This document shows positions 53,104-60,965 of a stretch of 64,000 bases of DNA, one piece after another; positions within the stretch are counted from its first letter, which is position 1, and each line of letters starts with the position of its first letter. The position numbers were made by a program, and so were the translations under genes. This stretch comes from Pseudonocardia ammonioxydans. GTDB lineage: Bacteria; Actinomycetota; Actinomycetes; Mycobacteriales; Pseudonocardiaceae. The stretch spans positions 1 to 64,000 of the forward strand of contig NZ_FOUY01000003.1 of the NCBI RefSeq assembly GCF_900115005.1, given 5' to 3'. The notes below the pieces were generated by a model. It did no database searches, was not told the DNA's origin, and was given only the letters and a program-made list of their open reading frames with translations.

Positions 53104-53678
53104 TGGTCCTGTCCCTTCAGACTGCCGATACCGAGGCCGGCCGCCGGGCCGGACGGGTCGAGGCGTTCCTCGATCCGCTCGACGTAGGTCTCGGGGTCCT
53201 TGTCGGTGTTGTCGAGGCCCGCGGTGGTGGGGTGGGCGTCGAGGAACTCCTGGAACTGCTGACCGAGCGCGTCGCGCAGCCCGGAGGCGGCGTGCTGGCG
53301 GAAGTTCGCCAGGCCCTCGTTCTCCTCCTCGGCCATGTGCTCGTCGTTGGCCCGGCGCGCGTCCCAGACCCCGGCCCACCACTCCTGGGAGCCGACCGGG
53401 TTGCGCTCGGCCCGCGCGACCCCGTCCCGGATCTCGTTGTGGTCGCCGATCGCGTCGAGCGTCTCCTCCTCGGGATCCTCGCCGTGCTCCAGCAGCTGCG
53501 GGTAGAAGATCTTCTCCTCGGCGATCGCGTGCACGTCGAGCCGGGCGGCGAGCGGGTCCCACAGCCGGGACAGCTCCCGCGGGTCGGTGTCCGCGCGGGC
53601 CTGGAGCTCGTCGAGGTCCGCGAACCGTCTCCGGAACCAGGCGTGGTCGTCGAGGATCAGCGTCGTGATGTCGGGCAC
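53100..53678 (-). CDS. Hemerythrin-domain cargo protein with C-terminal encapsulin-targeting peptide
   Basis: A ~192-residue di-iron four-helix protein packaged in the encapsulin encoded next to it. Iron-ligand pattern: LDDHAWF (His), HAIAEEKIFYP (HxxxE), DHNEIRD, HMAEEENEG (HxxxE). After a helical region and a Gly/Pro-rich linker the chain ends GLGIGSLKGQDQ, a clear match to the LxIGSLxG encapsulin-loading signal. Encapsulated hemerythrins are thought to protect from oxidative or nitrosative stress. GTG 53678 is preferred, with TACGCT 7 nt upstream (leaderless); the frame continues to an ATG at 53723. Confidence 0.93.
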   Translation of the reverse strand: MPDITTLILDDHAWFRRRFADLDELQARADTDPRELSRLWDPLAARLDVHAIAEEKIFYPQLLEHGEDPEEETLDAIGDHNEIRDGVARAERNPVGSQEWWAGVWDARRANDEHMAEEENEGLANFRQHAASGLRDALGQQFQEFLDAHPTTAGLDNTDKDPETYVERIEERLDPSGPAAGLGIGSLKGQDQ

Positions 53679-53685
53679 GGTCCGC

Positions 53686-53691
53686 AGCGTA
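53686..53691 (-). promoter_or_regulatory. -10 element TACGCT, 7 nt before the hemerythrin cargo GTG
   Basis: Minus-strand TACGCT, seven bases (GCGGACC), then the GTG start; no ribosome site. Same hexamer and spacing as upstream of the cobalamin-binding-type gene, indicating a leaderless promoter for the encapsulin operon. Confidence 0.55.
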
Positions 53692-53747
53692 GGACCGCTC
53701 CGCCCGCGCGGCACGGCGAACACGCACCGGGCGGGGGCTGCGGGGTC

Positions 53748-56069
53748 TCAGCCGGCCGGCGCGGCGGACAGCGCCCGCCACACGTTCTGCGGGGTCAGCG
53801 GCATGTCCACGTGCCGGACACCCAGGTGGGACAGCGCGTCGACGACGGCGTTGTGCACCGCGGGCGTCGACCCGATCGTCCCGGACTCGCCGATCCCCTT
53901 GGCCCCCAGCGGGTTGAGGTGCGTCGGCGTCTCGGTGTTCGACGCCTCGAACCCGCACAGGTCCGCCGCGGACGGGATCGTGTAGGAGGCCAGGTTGCCG
54001 GTGGTGGGGTTGCCGTCCTCGTCGTAGGCGACGCTCTCGTAGAGGGCCTGGGAGATCCCCTGCGCGATGCCGCCGTGCTGCTGGCCCTCGACCAGCATCG
54101 GGTTGAGGATCTTCCCGCAGTCGTCGACGGCGACGTGGCGCAGCAGCGTGACCCGGCCGGTGTCGGCGTCGACCTCGACGACGGCGATGTGCGAGCCGAA
54201 CGGGAAGCTGGACTGGCCCTGGGAGAAGTCCAGCTCCTCGCGCAGCGGCGCGCCGTCGCCGTCCGGCCGGCCGCTGCCGTCCTCCGCGGCGGCCGCGGCC
54301 CGGGCCCAGGTCACGACCCGGTCGGCGACACCGCGCACGCCCAGGCCCTGCTCGGTGAGCTCGATGTCGTCGACCGAGGCCTCGAGCAGGTGCGCGGCGA
54401 TCTCCCGGGCCCGGGTGACCAGCTCGCCGGACGCGGAGTGGATCGCGCTGCCGCCGGTCTGCAACGAGCGCGACCCCAGGGTCCCGGCGCCGCGCGGGAC
54501 CTGCGCGGTGTCGGACTGGACGAGCCGGATCCGGTCCATCGGCACCTGCAGCACGGCCGAGGCGACCTGGGCGAACGCGGTCTCGTGGCCCTGGCCGTGC
54601 GCGCTGGTGCCCGCCATGACGGTGAACGTGCCGTCCGGGTGGGCCTGTGCCGAGCCCCACTCGCCGTCGAGCCCGAGCGGGGCGGTGACCTCGACGTAGC
54701 AGCCGACGCCGATGCCGAGCAGGGTGCGGTCCCCGGCCGAGCGCCGGGCGCGCTGCTGCTCGCGCAGCTCCCGGTAGCCGGCGGCCTCGATCGCCGCGTC
54801 GAGCGTCCGGGCGTACTCGCCGTTGTCGTAGGGGGCGCCGGTCAGCGTGGTCAGGGGGAACGACTCCGGCGGGATGAAGTTGATCCGGCGCAGCTCGGCC
54901 GGGTCGAGGTCGAGCTCGTCGGCGGCGATGTCGAGCACGCGCTCGAGCATCTGGGTGGCCTCGGGGCGACCGGCGCCCCGGTAGGCACCGACCGGGGTCG
55001 TGGTGGTGGCGACCGAACGCCACGAGAACTCGATCCGCGGGATCGCGTAGACGCCCTGCGCCATGAGCTGGGTCAGGCTGGGCAGGATGGTGCCGATCAT
55101 CGGGTAGGCCCCGACGTCGGCGGTCACGTCGGCCCGCAGCCCGACGATCCGGCCCTCCCGGGTGAGCCCGAGCTCGACGTGCTGGCGCTGGGCCCGGCCG
55201 TGGACCATCGAGAGCATGTTCTCCGAGCGGGTCTCGGTCCAGCGCACGGGATGGCCGAGCAGCAGCGCCGCCCGGGCGACGATCGACCACTCGATGTACT
55301 CGAAGGCCTTCGGCCCGAACCCGCCACCGACCCGCGGGGCGATCACCCGGACCTGCTCCGGCTCGAGGCCGAGGTCCCCGGCGAGTGCGGCCTGTGCCCC
55401 GTGCGGGGTCTGGGTCGGCAGCCACAGGGTGATCCCGTCGGTGCCACCGCCGCCGGGCCCGCCGGGGACCGCGACGCAGCCGTTCGGCTCCATCGGGACG
55501 CCGGCGATGCGCTGGTTGTCGAACGTGGCCCGCACGACGTGGTCGGCGTCGTCGAACAGGCCCTCGACCGGCCCGGTGCCGTCCGCGGCGGCCACATTGG
55601 ACCCGAGCTCGTCGAACAGCAGGACGGCGCCGTCGGCGAGCGGCTGCTCGTAGCCGGTGACCGCGGGGAGCGGCTCGATGTCGGGGACGACGGCCTCCGC
55701 CGCGTCCTGGGCCTGGGCTGCGGTCCGCGCGACCACGACGGCGATGATGTCGCCGACGAAGCGGACCTTGCCCGAGGCCAGGTGCGGGCGGGCCATCGCG
55801 TCCGGGACGACCCCGGGCAGCCCGGGCCGCGGCGGCAGCCCGAGCGTGTCGACGGTGTGGACGGCCTCGACACCCGGCAGCGACCGGGCCTCGGCGACGT
55901 CGACGGCACCGAGCGTGCCGTGCGCGATCGGGGACCGGACGAAGGCCACGTGGAAGGCGTCGGGGTGCGGCAGGTCCGCGGTGTAGTCACCGGATCCGGT
56001 GATCAGCTCGTGGTCCTCGGTGCGCAGTACCCGGTTGCCGAGGTACGAGCCCTGGGTGGAGATCGACAT
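53748..56069 (-). CDS. Xanthine dehydrogenase/aldehyde oxidase family molybdopterin-binding large subunit
   Basis: Catalytic molybdenum-cofactor subunit of 773 residues (CoxL/CutL family). Visible: SYLGNRVLRTEDHELITGSGDYTADL at the N-terminus, RVGGGFGPKAFEYIEW, the active-site loop VGAYRGAGRPEA (AYRGAGR, not the AYxCSFR of true CO dehydrogenase), GTSAHGQGHETAFAQVAS, and GAKGIGESGTIGSTPAVHNAV with the catalytic Glu. The substrate is therefore an aldehyde or heterocycle rather than CO. GAGAGGAG precedes ATG 56069. No medium (FAD) or small (2Fe-2S) subunit gene is adjacent. Confidence 0.93.
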   Translation of the reverse strand: MSISTQGSYLGNRVLRTEDHELITGSGDYTADLPHPDAFHVAFVRSPIAHGTLGAVDVAEARSLPGVEAVHTVDTLGLPPRPGLPGVVPDAMARPHLASGKVRFVGDIIAVVVARTAAQAQDAAEAVVPDIEPLPAVTGYEQPLADGAVLLFDELGSNVAAADGTGPVEGLFDDADHVVRATFDNQRIAGVPMEPNGCVAVPGGPGGGGTDGITLWLPTQTPHGAQAALAGDLGLEPEQVRVIAPRVGGGFGPKAFEYIEWSIVARAALLLGHPVRWTETRSENMLSMVHGRAQRQHVELGLTREGRIVGLRADVTADVGAYPMIGTILPSLTQLMAQGVYAIPRIEFSWRSVATTTTPVGAYRGAGRPEATQMLERVLDIAADELDLDPAELRRINFIPPESFPLTTLTGAPYDNGEYARTLDAAIEAAGYRELREQQRARRSAGDRTLLGIGVGCYVEVTAPLGLDGEWGSAQAHPDGTFTVMAGTSAHGQGHETAFAQVASAVLQVPMDRIRLVQSDTAQVPRGAGTLGSRSLQTGGSAIHSASGELVTRAREIAAHLLEASVDDIELTEQGLGVRGVADRVVTWARAAAAAEDGSGRPDGDGAPLREELDFSQGQSSFPFGSHIAVVEVDADTGRVTLLRHVAVDDCGKILNPMLVEGQQHGGIAQGISQALYESVAYDEDGNPTTGNLASYTIPSAADLCGFEASNTETPTHLNPLGAKGIGESGTIGSTPAVHNAVVDALSHLGVRHVDMPLTPQNVWRALSAAPAG

Positions 56070-56175
56070 CGTGGCGGCTCCTCTCACGCGACGGCGTCGG
56101 CGCGTGGGGCGGGGGAGGGGTGTCGACGATCACGCTAGCGGGTGGTGCACCGCCGACCAACCCTCCCCGCAGCCG

Positions 56176-56202
56176 CTCAGGTGATCGTGATCCCGCCGTC
56201 GA
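56176..56202. repeat. 27-bp direct repeat, distal copy of the SDR 3' end
   Basis: Exactly the same 27 bases as 58344-58370, where they form the last eight codons (DGGITIT-stop) of an SDR gene. Here they stand alone after the molybdenum-hydroxylase promoter. The two copies bracket the MBL-IclR gene pair. Confidence 0.9.
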
Positions 56203-56226
56203 GGGGCGGCCGGCCGACGATCGCGG

Positions 56227-57363
56227 TCAGGCGATGACCAGTCGTTGCAGATCGGCGCCGACGATCACCGGGCGGTCGTAGCCCACAGCGGCCATCTGCT
56301 CCCACCGTGCCGGGTCGACCGGGGAACCGAGATTCGAGATGTGGGAGAGCACGAGCCTGCCGGCGTCCGCCTGCTGTGCGACGGCGCCCACCTCCTGTAC
56401 CTCGACGTGGGACTCGAGCATGTGCGTGAGGTCGGCCGGTGGTAGCTCGACGTCACGGACGTTGATCGCCTCGTGGACGAGCATGTCGGTGCCTCGGGCA
56501 AGGGTCGTGAGGTTGTCGGTCGTCCGGGTGTCGCCGGAGAACGTCACCGAACCGTGGTCGGTGTCGAACCGGAACGCGAACGAGGGGAAGACCGGCCCGT
56601 GCGGGACCAGAGTTGCCGTGACCTTCACCCGGTCGTCCTCCATGACGGGGAACGGTGGTGTGGGCGGCGAGGTGTTCCGATGCCCCGCACCCACCGGGGG
56701 GAGCGCGATCTCGTGGACCTCGGCGAGTGCGCGAATGTCGCGGATGGTCATGTCGCGCAGAAAGATGTTGTCGCTGTAGGCGTACGCCTCGTGGAGGCGC
56801 GCCGTCATCTCCGCGGTGCCGGGTGCAGGCGATTCCGGTGCGACGGTCGGCGCGGTCCCGCCCCCGAACTTGGGCGGCAGACCGCCGGCGGGACCGGGGC
56901 CGTACACCGGGACCGGTCCGGCGAGGGTGTCGCCCAGGATGTTCTTGATGTGCCCACCGAGCAGGAAGAAGTTGTAGTAGTCGGCGATGTGGTCGGCGTG
57001 CAGATGGGTGAGGAAGATCCCGCGCAGCGAGTCGAGGCGGAGTCCGGCCTCGACGTAACGGGTCGTCGCGGCCCTGCCGCAGTCGATGACGTAGGTCGCG
57101 TCGTCGACGACGAGCGCGGTGGCGATACCGGCCCGGCCCGGGTCGACCGGCGGCCCCGCCTGGGTACCGAGGAGCACGACCGACAACCTGCTCCGTTCCG
57201 GAGCGGCCGCTGTCGAGGTCGCGGTGCCGGCCGCGATCGAGCTCCCCGAACACCCCACGAGCCCGCCGAGCGCGGTCAGGCCCCCCAACGCCCCGAGCAC
57301 GGAGCGCCGAGTGACTCCCCGGCTGCCTGGGACCCGCTCGTTCGACCCACACAACGTGCACAT
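56227..57363 (-). CDS. MBL-fold hydrolase with a Tat lipoprotein-type signal
   Basis: Secreted or membrane-anchored zinc hydrolase, 378 residues. The N-terminus holds MCTLC, then a twin-arginine signal (VTRRSVLGALGGLTALGGLVGCSG) with a lipobox Cys near 38. The metallo-beta-lactamase core follows: LSVVLLGTQAGPP, GIFLTHLHADHIADYYN (~116-130, HxHxDH), VTFSGDTRTTDNL and DMLVHEAINVRD, then LVLSHISNLG. This arrangement resembles arylsulfatase/RNase Z-like MBL proteins. It is divergent from an IclR gene, with three direct repeats between. Both lie inside the 27-bp repeat-bounded cassette. Confidence 0.88.
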   Translation of the reverse strand: MCTLCGSNERVPGSRGVTRRSVLGALGGLTALGGLVGCSGSSIAAGTATSTAAAPERSRLSVVLLGTQAGPPVDPGRAGIATALVVDDATYVIDCGRAATTRYVEAGLRLDSLRGIFLTHLHADHIADYYNFFLLGGHIKNILGDTLAGPVPVYGPGPAGGLPPKFGGGTAPTVAPESPAPGTAEMTARLHEAYAYSDNIFLRDMTIRDIRALAEVHEIALPPVGAGHRNTSPPTPPFPVMEDDRVKVTATLVPHGPVFPSFAFRFDTDHGSVTFSGDTRTTDNLTTLARGTDMLVHEAINVRDVELPPADLTHMLESHVEVQEVGAVAQQADAGRLVLSHISNLGSPVDPARWEQMAAVGYDRPVIVGADLQRLVIA

Positions 57364-57377
57364 ACGGACTTCCCCTC

Positions 57378-57419
57378 ACGAGATCGACCCTTGACGAGAT
57401 CGACCGTTACGAGATCGAC
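57378..57419. promoter_or_regulatory. Three direct repeats ACGAGATCGAC between the MBL and IclR genes
   Basis: Copies at 57378-57388, 57394-57404 and 57409-57419 (16- and 15-bp steps). They sit just upstream of the MBL start on one side and ~150 bp from the IclR start on the other; a plausible operator array for the IclR protein. Confidence 0.6.
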
Positions 57420-57569
57420 GCTGGGGACCGTAGGCGCGGGGCAGGCGCCCGGGGAGTTCTGTTCGCCATCGCGCAACGGCAGTGTCGTGGAGGACGAGAT
57501 GTGCTATCGCTGTGCAGGTCGTCTGCTCGGCGAGGGGCCCGCCGGCCGGACCCCGGGGAGGATGCTGCG

Positions 57570-58352
57570 ATGACCTCGGCTCGACCGTCCGGCGGAGACG
57601 TGGCCTCGGTCACCCGTGCTCTGGCGGTGCTCGAGTGTTTCGAGGAGTCCGAGGAGCTTGGCGTCACCGAGGTCGCACACCGGATCGGGACGGCCAAGAG
57701 CACGGCGGCCCGCCTGCTCGCCACGCTGCGCAGGGCAGGTCTGGTGGAGCAGGAGGCGGAGTCCGGCCGCTACGTGCTGGGCCTGCGGCTGTACGAATGG
57801 GGCCAGCTCACGGCGGAGCGGCAGGCCCTGCGAGCGGTCGCCCGCCCGATCCTTCGTGATCTGTCGGCCGAGGTCGGGCTCACGGTGGCGCTCGTGTTCC
57901 CCACCGAGCGGGGCGTGGTGCACGTCGATCGTGCTGAACCGCGCGGCGCCGTGGACTTCTGGACGCGCCGGGGCAGCACCTTCTCCCACCACGGAGCAGG
58001 CGGGATCGTCATCGCCGCGAGCCGGCACGATCAGCCACACCGTGGGACGGGCCGGGGCGGGGACGATCTCGCCACCCGCATCGCCCGTGCCCGGGACGAC
58101 GGCTACGCCCTGGAGTTCGGGCAAGTGATCAACGGGACCGCTTCCCTCGCGACGCCGGTACGGCGGCTCCTGACGACCGAGGCGGCTGTCGCACTGATCG
58201 GACCCGAGCAGTCGTTCCGCTCCCGGCCCACGGTCGGCCGGCTCGCCGCGCTCGGCCGGCACGCTGCCCGTGCGCTCGAGACGCGGGGCCACGGACAGCG
58301 AGCGGAACGGGAGGGCGGGGCCGGGGGCCCGGCCCCGCACGAACTCAGGTGA
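57570..58352 (+). CDS. IclR family transcriptional regulator (cassette-borne)
   Basis: A 260-residue regulator: winged-helix domain at ~12-70 (SVTRALAVLECFEESEELGVTEVAHRIGTAKSTAARLLATLRRAGLV), followed by an effector domain (LRDLSAEVGLTVALVFPTERGVVHVDRAE ... GYALEFGQVINGTASLATPV). GGGGAGGA lies before ATG 57570. Its last three codons (CTC AGG TGA) are formed by the 27-bp repeat copied from the SDR gene end, so its natural C-terminus may have been altered at the junction. It is divergent from the exported MBL hydrolase, its likely target. Confidence 0.9.
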   Translation: MTSARPSGGDVASVTRALAVLECFEESEELGVTEVAHRIGTAKSTAARLLATLRRAGLVEQEAESGRYVLGLRLYEWGQLTAERQALRAVARPILRDLSAEVGLTVALVFPTERGVVHVDRAEPRGAVDFWTRRGSTFSHHGAGGIVIAASRHDQPHRGTGRGGDDLATRIARARDDGYALEFGQVINGTASLATPVRRLLTTEAAVALIGPEQSFRSRPTVGRLAALGRHAARALETRGHGQRAEREGGAGGPAPHELR

Positions 58353-58370
58353 TCGTGATCCCGCCGTCGA
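58344..58370. repeat. 27-bp direct repeat, proximal copy within the SDR 3' end
   Basis: Native copy of the repeat; on the minus strand it encodes the SDR C-terminus and stop, and on the plus strand it supplies the IclR stop codon. The partner copy is at 56176-56202, 2168 bp away. Confidence 0.9.
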
Positions 58371-59106
58371 CGGCGAGGGTCTGCCCGGTGACGTAGCCGC
58401 CCGCGTCGGAGGCCAGGAACACCACGGCCGCGGTGAGCTCCTCCGGGTCGCCGGTGCGGGCCATCGGGATCCGCTCGGCCATCTTCTCCAGGTAGCCCGG
58501 CTTGTACTGGTCGGTCATCTCGGAGGCGAAGAAGCCGGGGGCGATCGCGTTGACCCGGATGCCGCGGCGCTGGGCCCACTGCTGGGCCAGGTCCCGGGTC
58601 AGCCCGATGACGGCCGCCTTGGACGCCGAGTACGCCGCCTGCGGCAGCGCGGCGGTGGTCAGCCCGAGGATGCTCGAGATGTTGATGATGCTCGACCCCG
58701 GCTCCATGCGGGCCCCGCACGCCTGCGCCATCCAGTAGCTGCCGTTGAGGTTGACGTCGACGACCTGGGTGAACTGCTGCGGGGTCTCCTTCAGCGCGGG
58801 GACGGCGGTGCCGATCCCGGCGTTGTTGACCAGCACGTCGAGCCGGCCGAACTCGTCGATCGCGGCCTGGGCGAGTGCCGTGCAGTCGTCGGGGTCGGCC
58901 ACGTCGGTGGCGACGGCGACGGCCCGTCGTCCGGTGGCCTCGACCAGCTTCACGGTGTCGGCGAGCCGGTCGGCGCGCCGGGCACCGAGCACCACGTCGG
59001 CCCCGGCCTCGGCCAGGCCCCGGGCGAAGGCCACACCCAGCCCGGACGAGGCACCGGTGACCACGGCGACCTTGCCGTCCAGTCGGAATCGCTCCATCAC
59101 GCTCAC
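58345..59106 (-). CDS. SDR family oxidoreductase (classical, glucose/3-oxoacyl reductase-like)
   Basis: NAD(P)-dependent short-chain dehydrogenase of ~253 residues: cofactor motif TGASSGLG at ~18, NNAGIG at ~93, catalytic Ser...Tyr-x3-Lys (ISSILGLTT...AAYSASKAAV) and C-terminal GQTLAVDGGITIT. GTG 59106 (MSVMERFRLDGK) is preferred because TAGGGT lies exactly 7 nt upstream, so the mRNA is probably leaderless; ATG 59097 is an alternative. Its final eight codons are duplicated at 56176-56202. Substrate unknown. Confidence 0.9.
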   Translation of the reverse strand: MSVMERFRLDGKVAVVTGASSGLGVAFARGLAEAGADVVLGARRADRLADTVKLVEATGRRAVAVATDVADPDDCTALAQAAIDEFGRLDVLVNNAGIGTAVPALKETPQQFTQVVDVNLNGSYWMAQACGARMEPGSSIINISSILGLTTAALPQAAYSASKAAVIGLTRDLAQQWAQRRGIRVNAIAPGFFASEMTDQYKPGYLEKMAERIPMARTGDPEELTAAVVFLASDAGGYVTGQTLAVDGGITIT

Positions 59107-59113
59107 GGTCGTG

Positions 59114-59119
59114 ACCCTA
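59114..59119 (-). promoter_or_regulatory. -10 element TAGGGT, 7 nt before the SDR GTG start
   Basis: Minus-strand TAGGGT, seven bases (CACGACC), then GTG; no ribosome site. Third example in this window of the same leaderless arrangement. Confidence 0.55.
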
Positions 59120-59213
59120 ACCGGCCGGATCGGGCGCCGGTGCGGCCGAGCCCGGCGGTGCGCTCGCGCCCGCGTCGATCGCCTCGTCGCGTCCGACGCG
59201 GGCGCCGATCTCG

Positions 59214-59972
59214 CTACGCCCGCGGGCGGTGCTTGCGGGCCACGACGGCCCGGTACAGCAACGGGTCCCGGCTCGTCGCGAGCCGGTGCCGGTAGACGGT
59301 GGAACCCAGCTGCTCGAGCTCCCCGGACGCCAGCATGGAGTTGATCAGTCCGGCGAAGCCGGTGGTGTCGCCGTCGGACAGGAAGTCGTCGCGCAGCGTG
59401 ATGGCCACGAAGCCGTCGACCGCGACCATGTCGAACGCCGCCCGGAACGCCTCCGGCGGGATGTCGCCGAAGCCGAGCGCCGCCACGCACGTCATCGCGT
59501 CGAAGCCGCCCGAGGCGATCGCCGACGCCCGGTCCTCGTTGAGGGCGGTGAGGTCGAGCACGTGGTAGTCGTCGTAGACCCCGGGCCGGTCGCGCTCGGC
59601 GGCGTCGCGGGCCTCCGGGATGATGTCGACGCCGACGACCTTGCCGATGCCGCGGTTGCGGAGCTCCTCGGCGACGATGCCGTTGCCGGCGCCGACGTCG
59701 AGCACCCGCAGCCCGGACGGGTCGACCCGCTCCGCGGTGAGCTGCTCGGCCAGCAGGTCGCAGACCACGGGCGGGGACTGGCACTGCAGGATCTCGTAGA
59801 ACAGCTTCTCGTAGAGCCCGGGGACCTTGAAGAGCTCGTCGTAGTCGTGGAACCGGTACTCGGTCCACCCGGTCCCGGTGTCGAGGACGCAGTACTCGGT
59901 GTCCTGCTCGTAGTTCGTGGTGGGTTCCGGCAGCGCGAGCCGGAAGGACGGTGCGGAACGCTCTACGGCCAT
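59214..59972 (-). CDS. Class I SAM-dependent methyltransferase
   Basis: A 252-residue protein with the Rossmann methyltransferase motif I VLDVGAGNGIVAEEL (~95), motif II VVGVDIIPEA, and a post-motif DAMTCVAALGFGDIP. The N-terminal ~85 residues (TNYEQDTEYCVLDTGTGWTEYRFHDYDELFKVPGLYEKLFYEIL) are a conserved lid seen in small-molecule methyltransferases. GGAGGTCC lies 6 nt before ATG 59972. It is the gene preceding the SDR on the same strand (107-bp gap), but the SDR has its own likely promoter. Target molecule unknown. Confidence 0.88.
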   Translation of the reverse strand: MAVERSAPSFRLALPEPTTNYEQDTEYCVLDTGTGWTEYRFHDYDELFKVPGLYEKLFYEILQCQSPPVVCDLLAEQLTAERVDPSGLRVLDVGAGNGIVAEELRNRGIGKVVGVDIIPEARDAAERDRPGVYDDYHVLDLTALNEDRASAIASGGFDAMTCVAALGFGDIPPEAFRAAFDMVAVDGFVAITLRDDFLSDGDTTGFAGLINSMLASGELEQLGSTVYRHRLATSRDPLLYRAVVARKHRPRA

Positions 59973-60136
59973 AGAAGGACCTCCGGATCGGGAACAACGG
60001 ACACCTCGACGGTAGTCGAACACGTGGTCCCCGGGCGGGGTGAGCAATGCCGCACACTCGCCTGCCCAACCACGGGTGGCGGGTGACACGATCGACTCCG
60101 GTATCACCGGCGATGACCGAGAACGCGAGGAGAGAC

Positions 60137-60895
60137 ATGACCCAGCAGCAGAGGACCGCCATCGTGACGGGCGGAGCACGCGGGATCGGGGCGGCGACGG
60201 CCGTCCGGCTCGCGGCCGACGGGCACAAGGTGGCCGTGCTGGACCTGGAGGAGTCGGCGGCCAAGGCGACCGTCGAGGCCATCGAGGGCGCCGGCGGCAC
60301 CGCCGCGGCGTTCGGCGCGAACGTGGCCGACTCCGCGGCCGTGGAGCAGGCAGTGGGCGCGGTGGCCGAGCGGCTCGGCGCCCCGACGATCCTGGTCAAC
60401 AATGCCGGGATCACCAAGGACAACCTGCTGTTCAAGATGTCCGAGGACGACTGGGACGCCGTCATGGGCGTGCACCTGCGCGGGTCGTTCCTGATGACCC
60501 GGGCCGTGCAGAAGCACATGGTCGACGCGGCGTGGGGCCGGGTGGTGAACCTGTCGTCGACCTCGGCGCTGGGTAACCGCGGCCAGGCGAACTACTCGGC
60601 CGCCAAGGCCGGGCTGCAGGGCTTCACCAAGACCCTGGCGATCGAGCTGGGCAAGTTCGGCATCACGGCGAACTGCATCGCCCCGGGCTTCATCGCCTCC
60701 GAGATGACCAAGGCGACCGCCGAGCGGCTCGGCGTGGACTGGGAGGACTTCAAGACCGCCCGCGCCAAGGAGATCCCGGTGCAGCGCCCGGGTGTGGTCG
60801 AGGACATCGCCAACACGGTGTCGTTCTTCACCGACGAGCGGTCGTCGTTCGTGAGCGGCCAGGTCATCTACGTCGCCGGCGGCCCGAAGACCTGA
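60137..60895 (+). CDS. SDR family 3-oxoacyl-ACP reductase-like protein (FabG type)
   Basis: NADPH-type short-chain reductase, 252 residues: TGGARGIGAATAVRLAADGHKVAVLDL, NNAGITKDNLLFKMSEDDWD (FabG-like), catalytic Ser-Tyr-Lys (SSTSALGNRGQANYSAAKAG), and C-terminal ERSSFVSGQVIYVAGG. Many actinobacterial homologues act in fatty-acid or polyketide-type reduction outside the main fab operon. GAGGAGAG precedes ATG 60137. A 17-bp hairpin follows the stop. Confidence 0.9.
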   Translation: MTQQQRTAIVTGGARGIGAATAVRLAADGHKVAVLDLEESAAKATVEAIEGAGGTAAAFGANVADSAAVEQAVGAVAERLGAPTILVNNAGITKDNLLFKMSEDDWDAVMGVHLRGSFLMTRAVQKHMVDAAWGRVVNLSSTSALGNRGQANYSAAKAGLQGFTKTLAIELGKFGITANCIAPGFIASEMTKATAERLGVDWEDFKTARAKEIPVQRPGVVEDIANTVSFFTDERSSFVSGQVIYVAGGPKT

Positions 60896-60910
60896 GCGGG
60901 CACCGACGAC

Positions 60911-60947
60911 GGACGGGGCCGACCCACGGTGTGGGCCGGCCCCGTCC
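60911..60947. terminator. 17-bp GC-rich hairpin between convergent genes
   Basis: GGACGGGGCCGACCCAC, loop GGT, then GTGGGCCGGCCCCGTCC; a single non-Watson-Crick pair. It lies 15 bp after the FabG-like stop and 18 bp before the end of the opposing glycoside hydrolase gene. No T-run, as is common in this GC range. Confidence 0.8.
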
Positions 60948-60965
60948 TGGGCTCCGGAGGGGTCG

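Noticed and set aside
53103..55425. Single long minus-strand protein joining encapsulin with upstream sequence
   Set aside because: The frame stays open antisense-style through the cargo and molybdenum-hydroxylase genes; the true encapsulin starts at GTG 53103, set by the GTGA overlap with its cargo.
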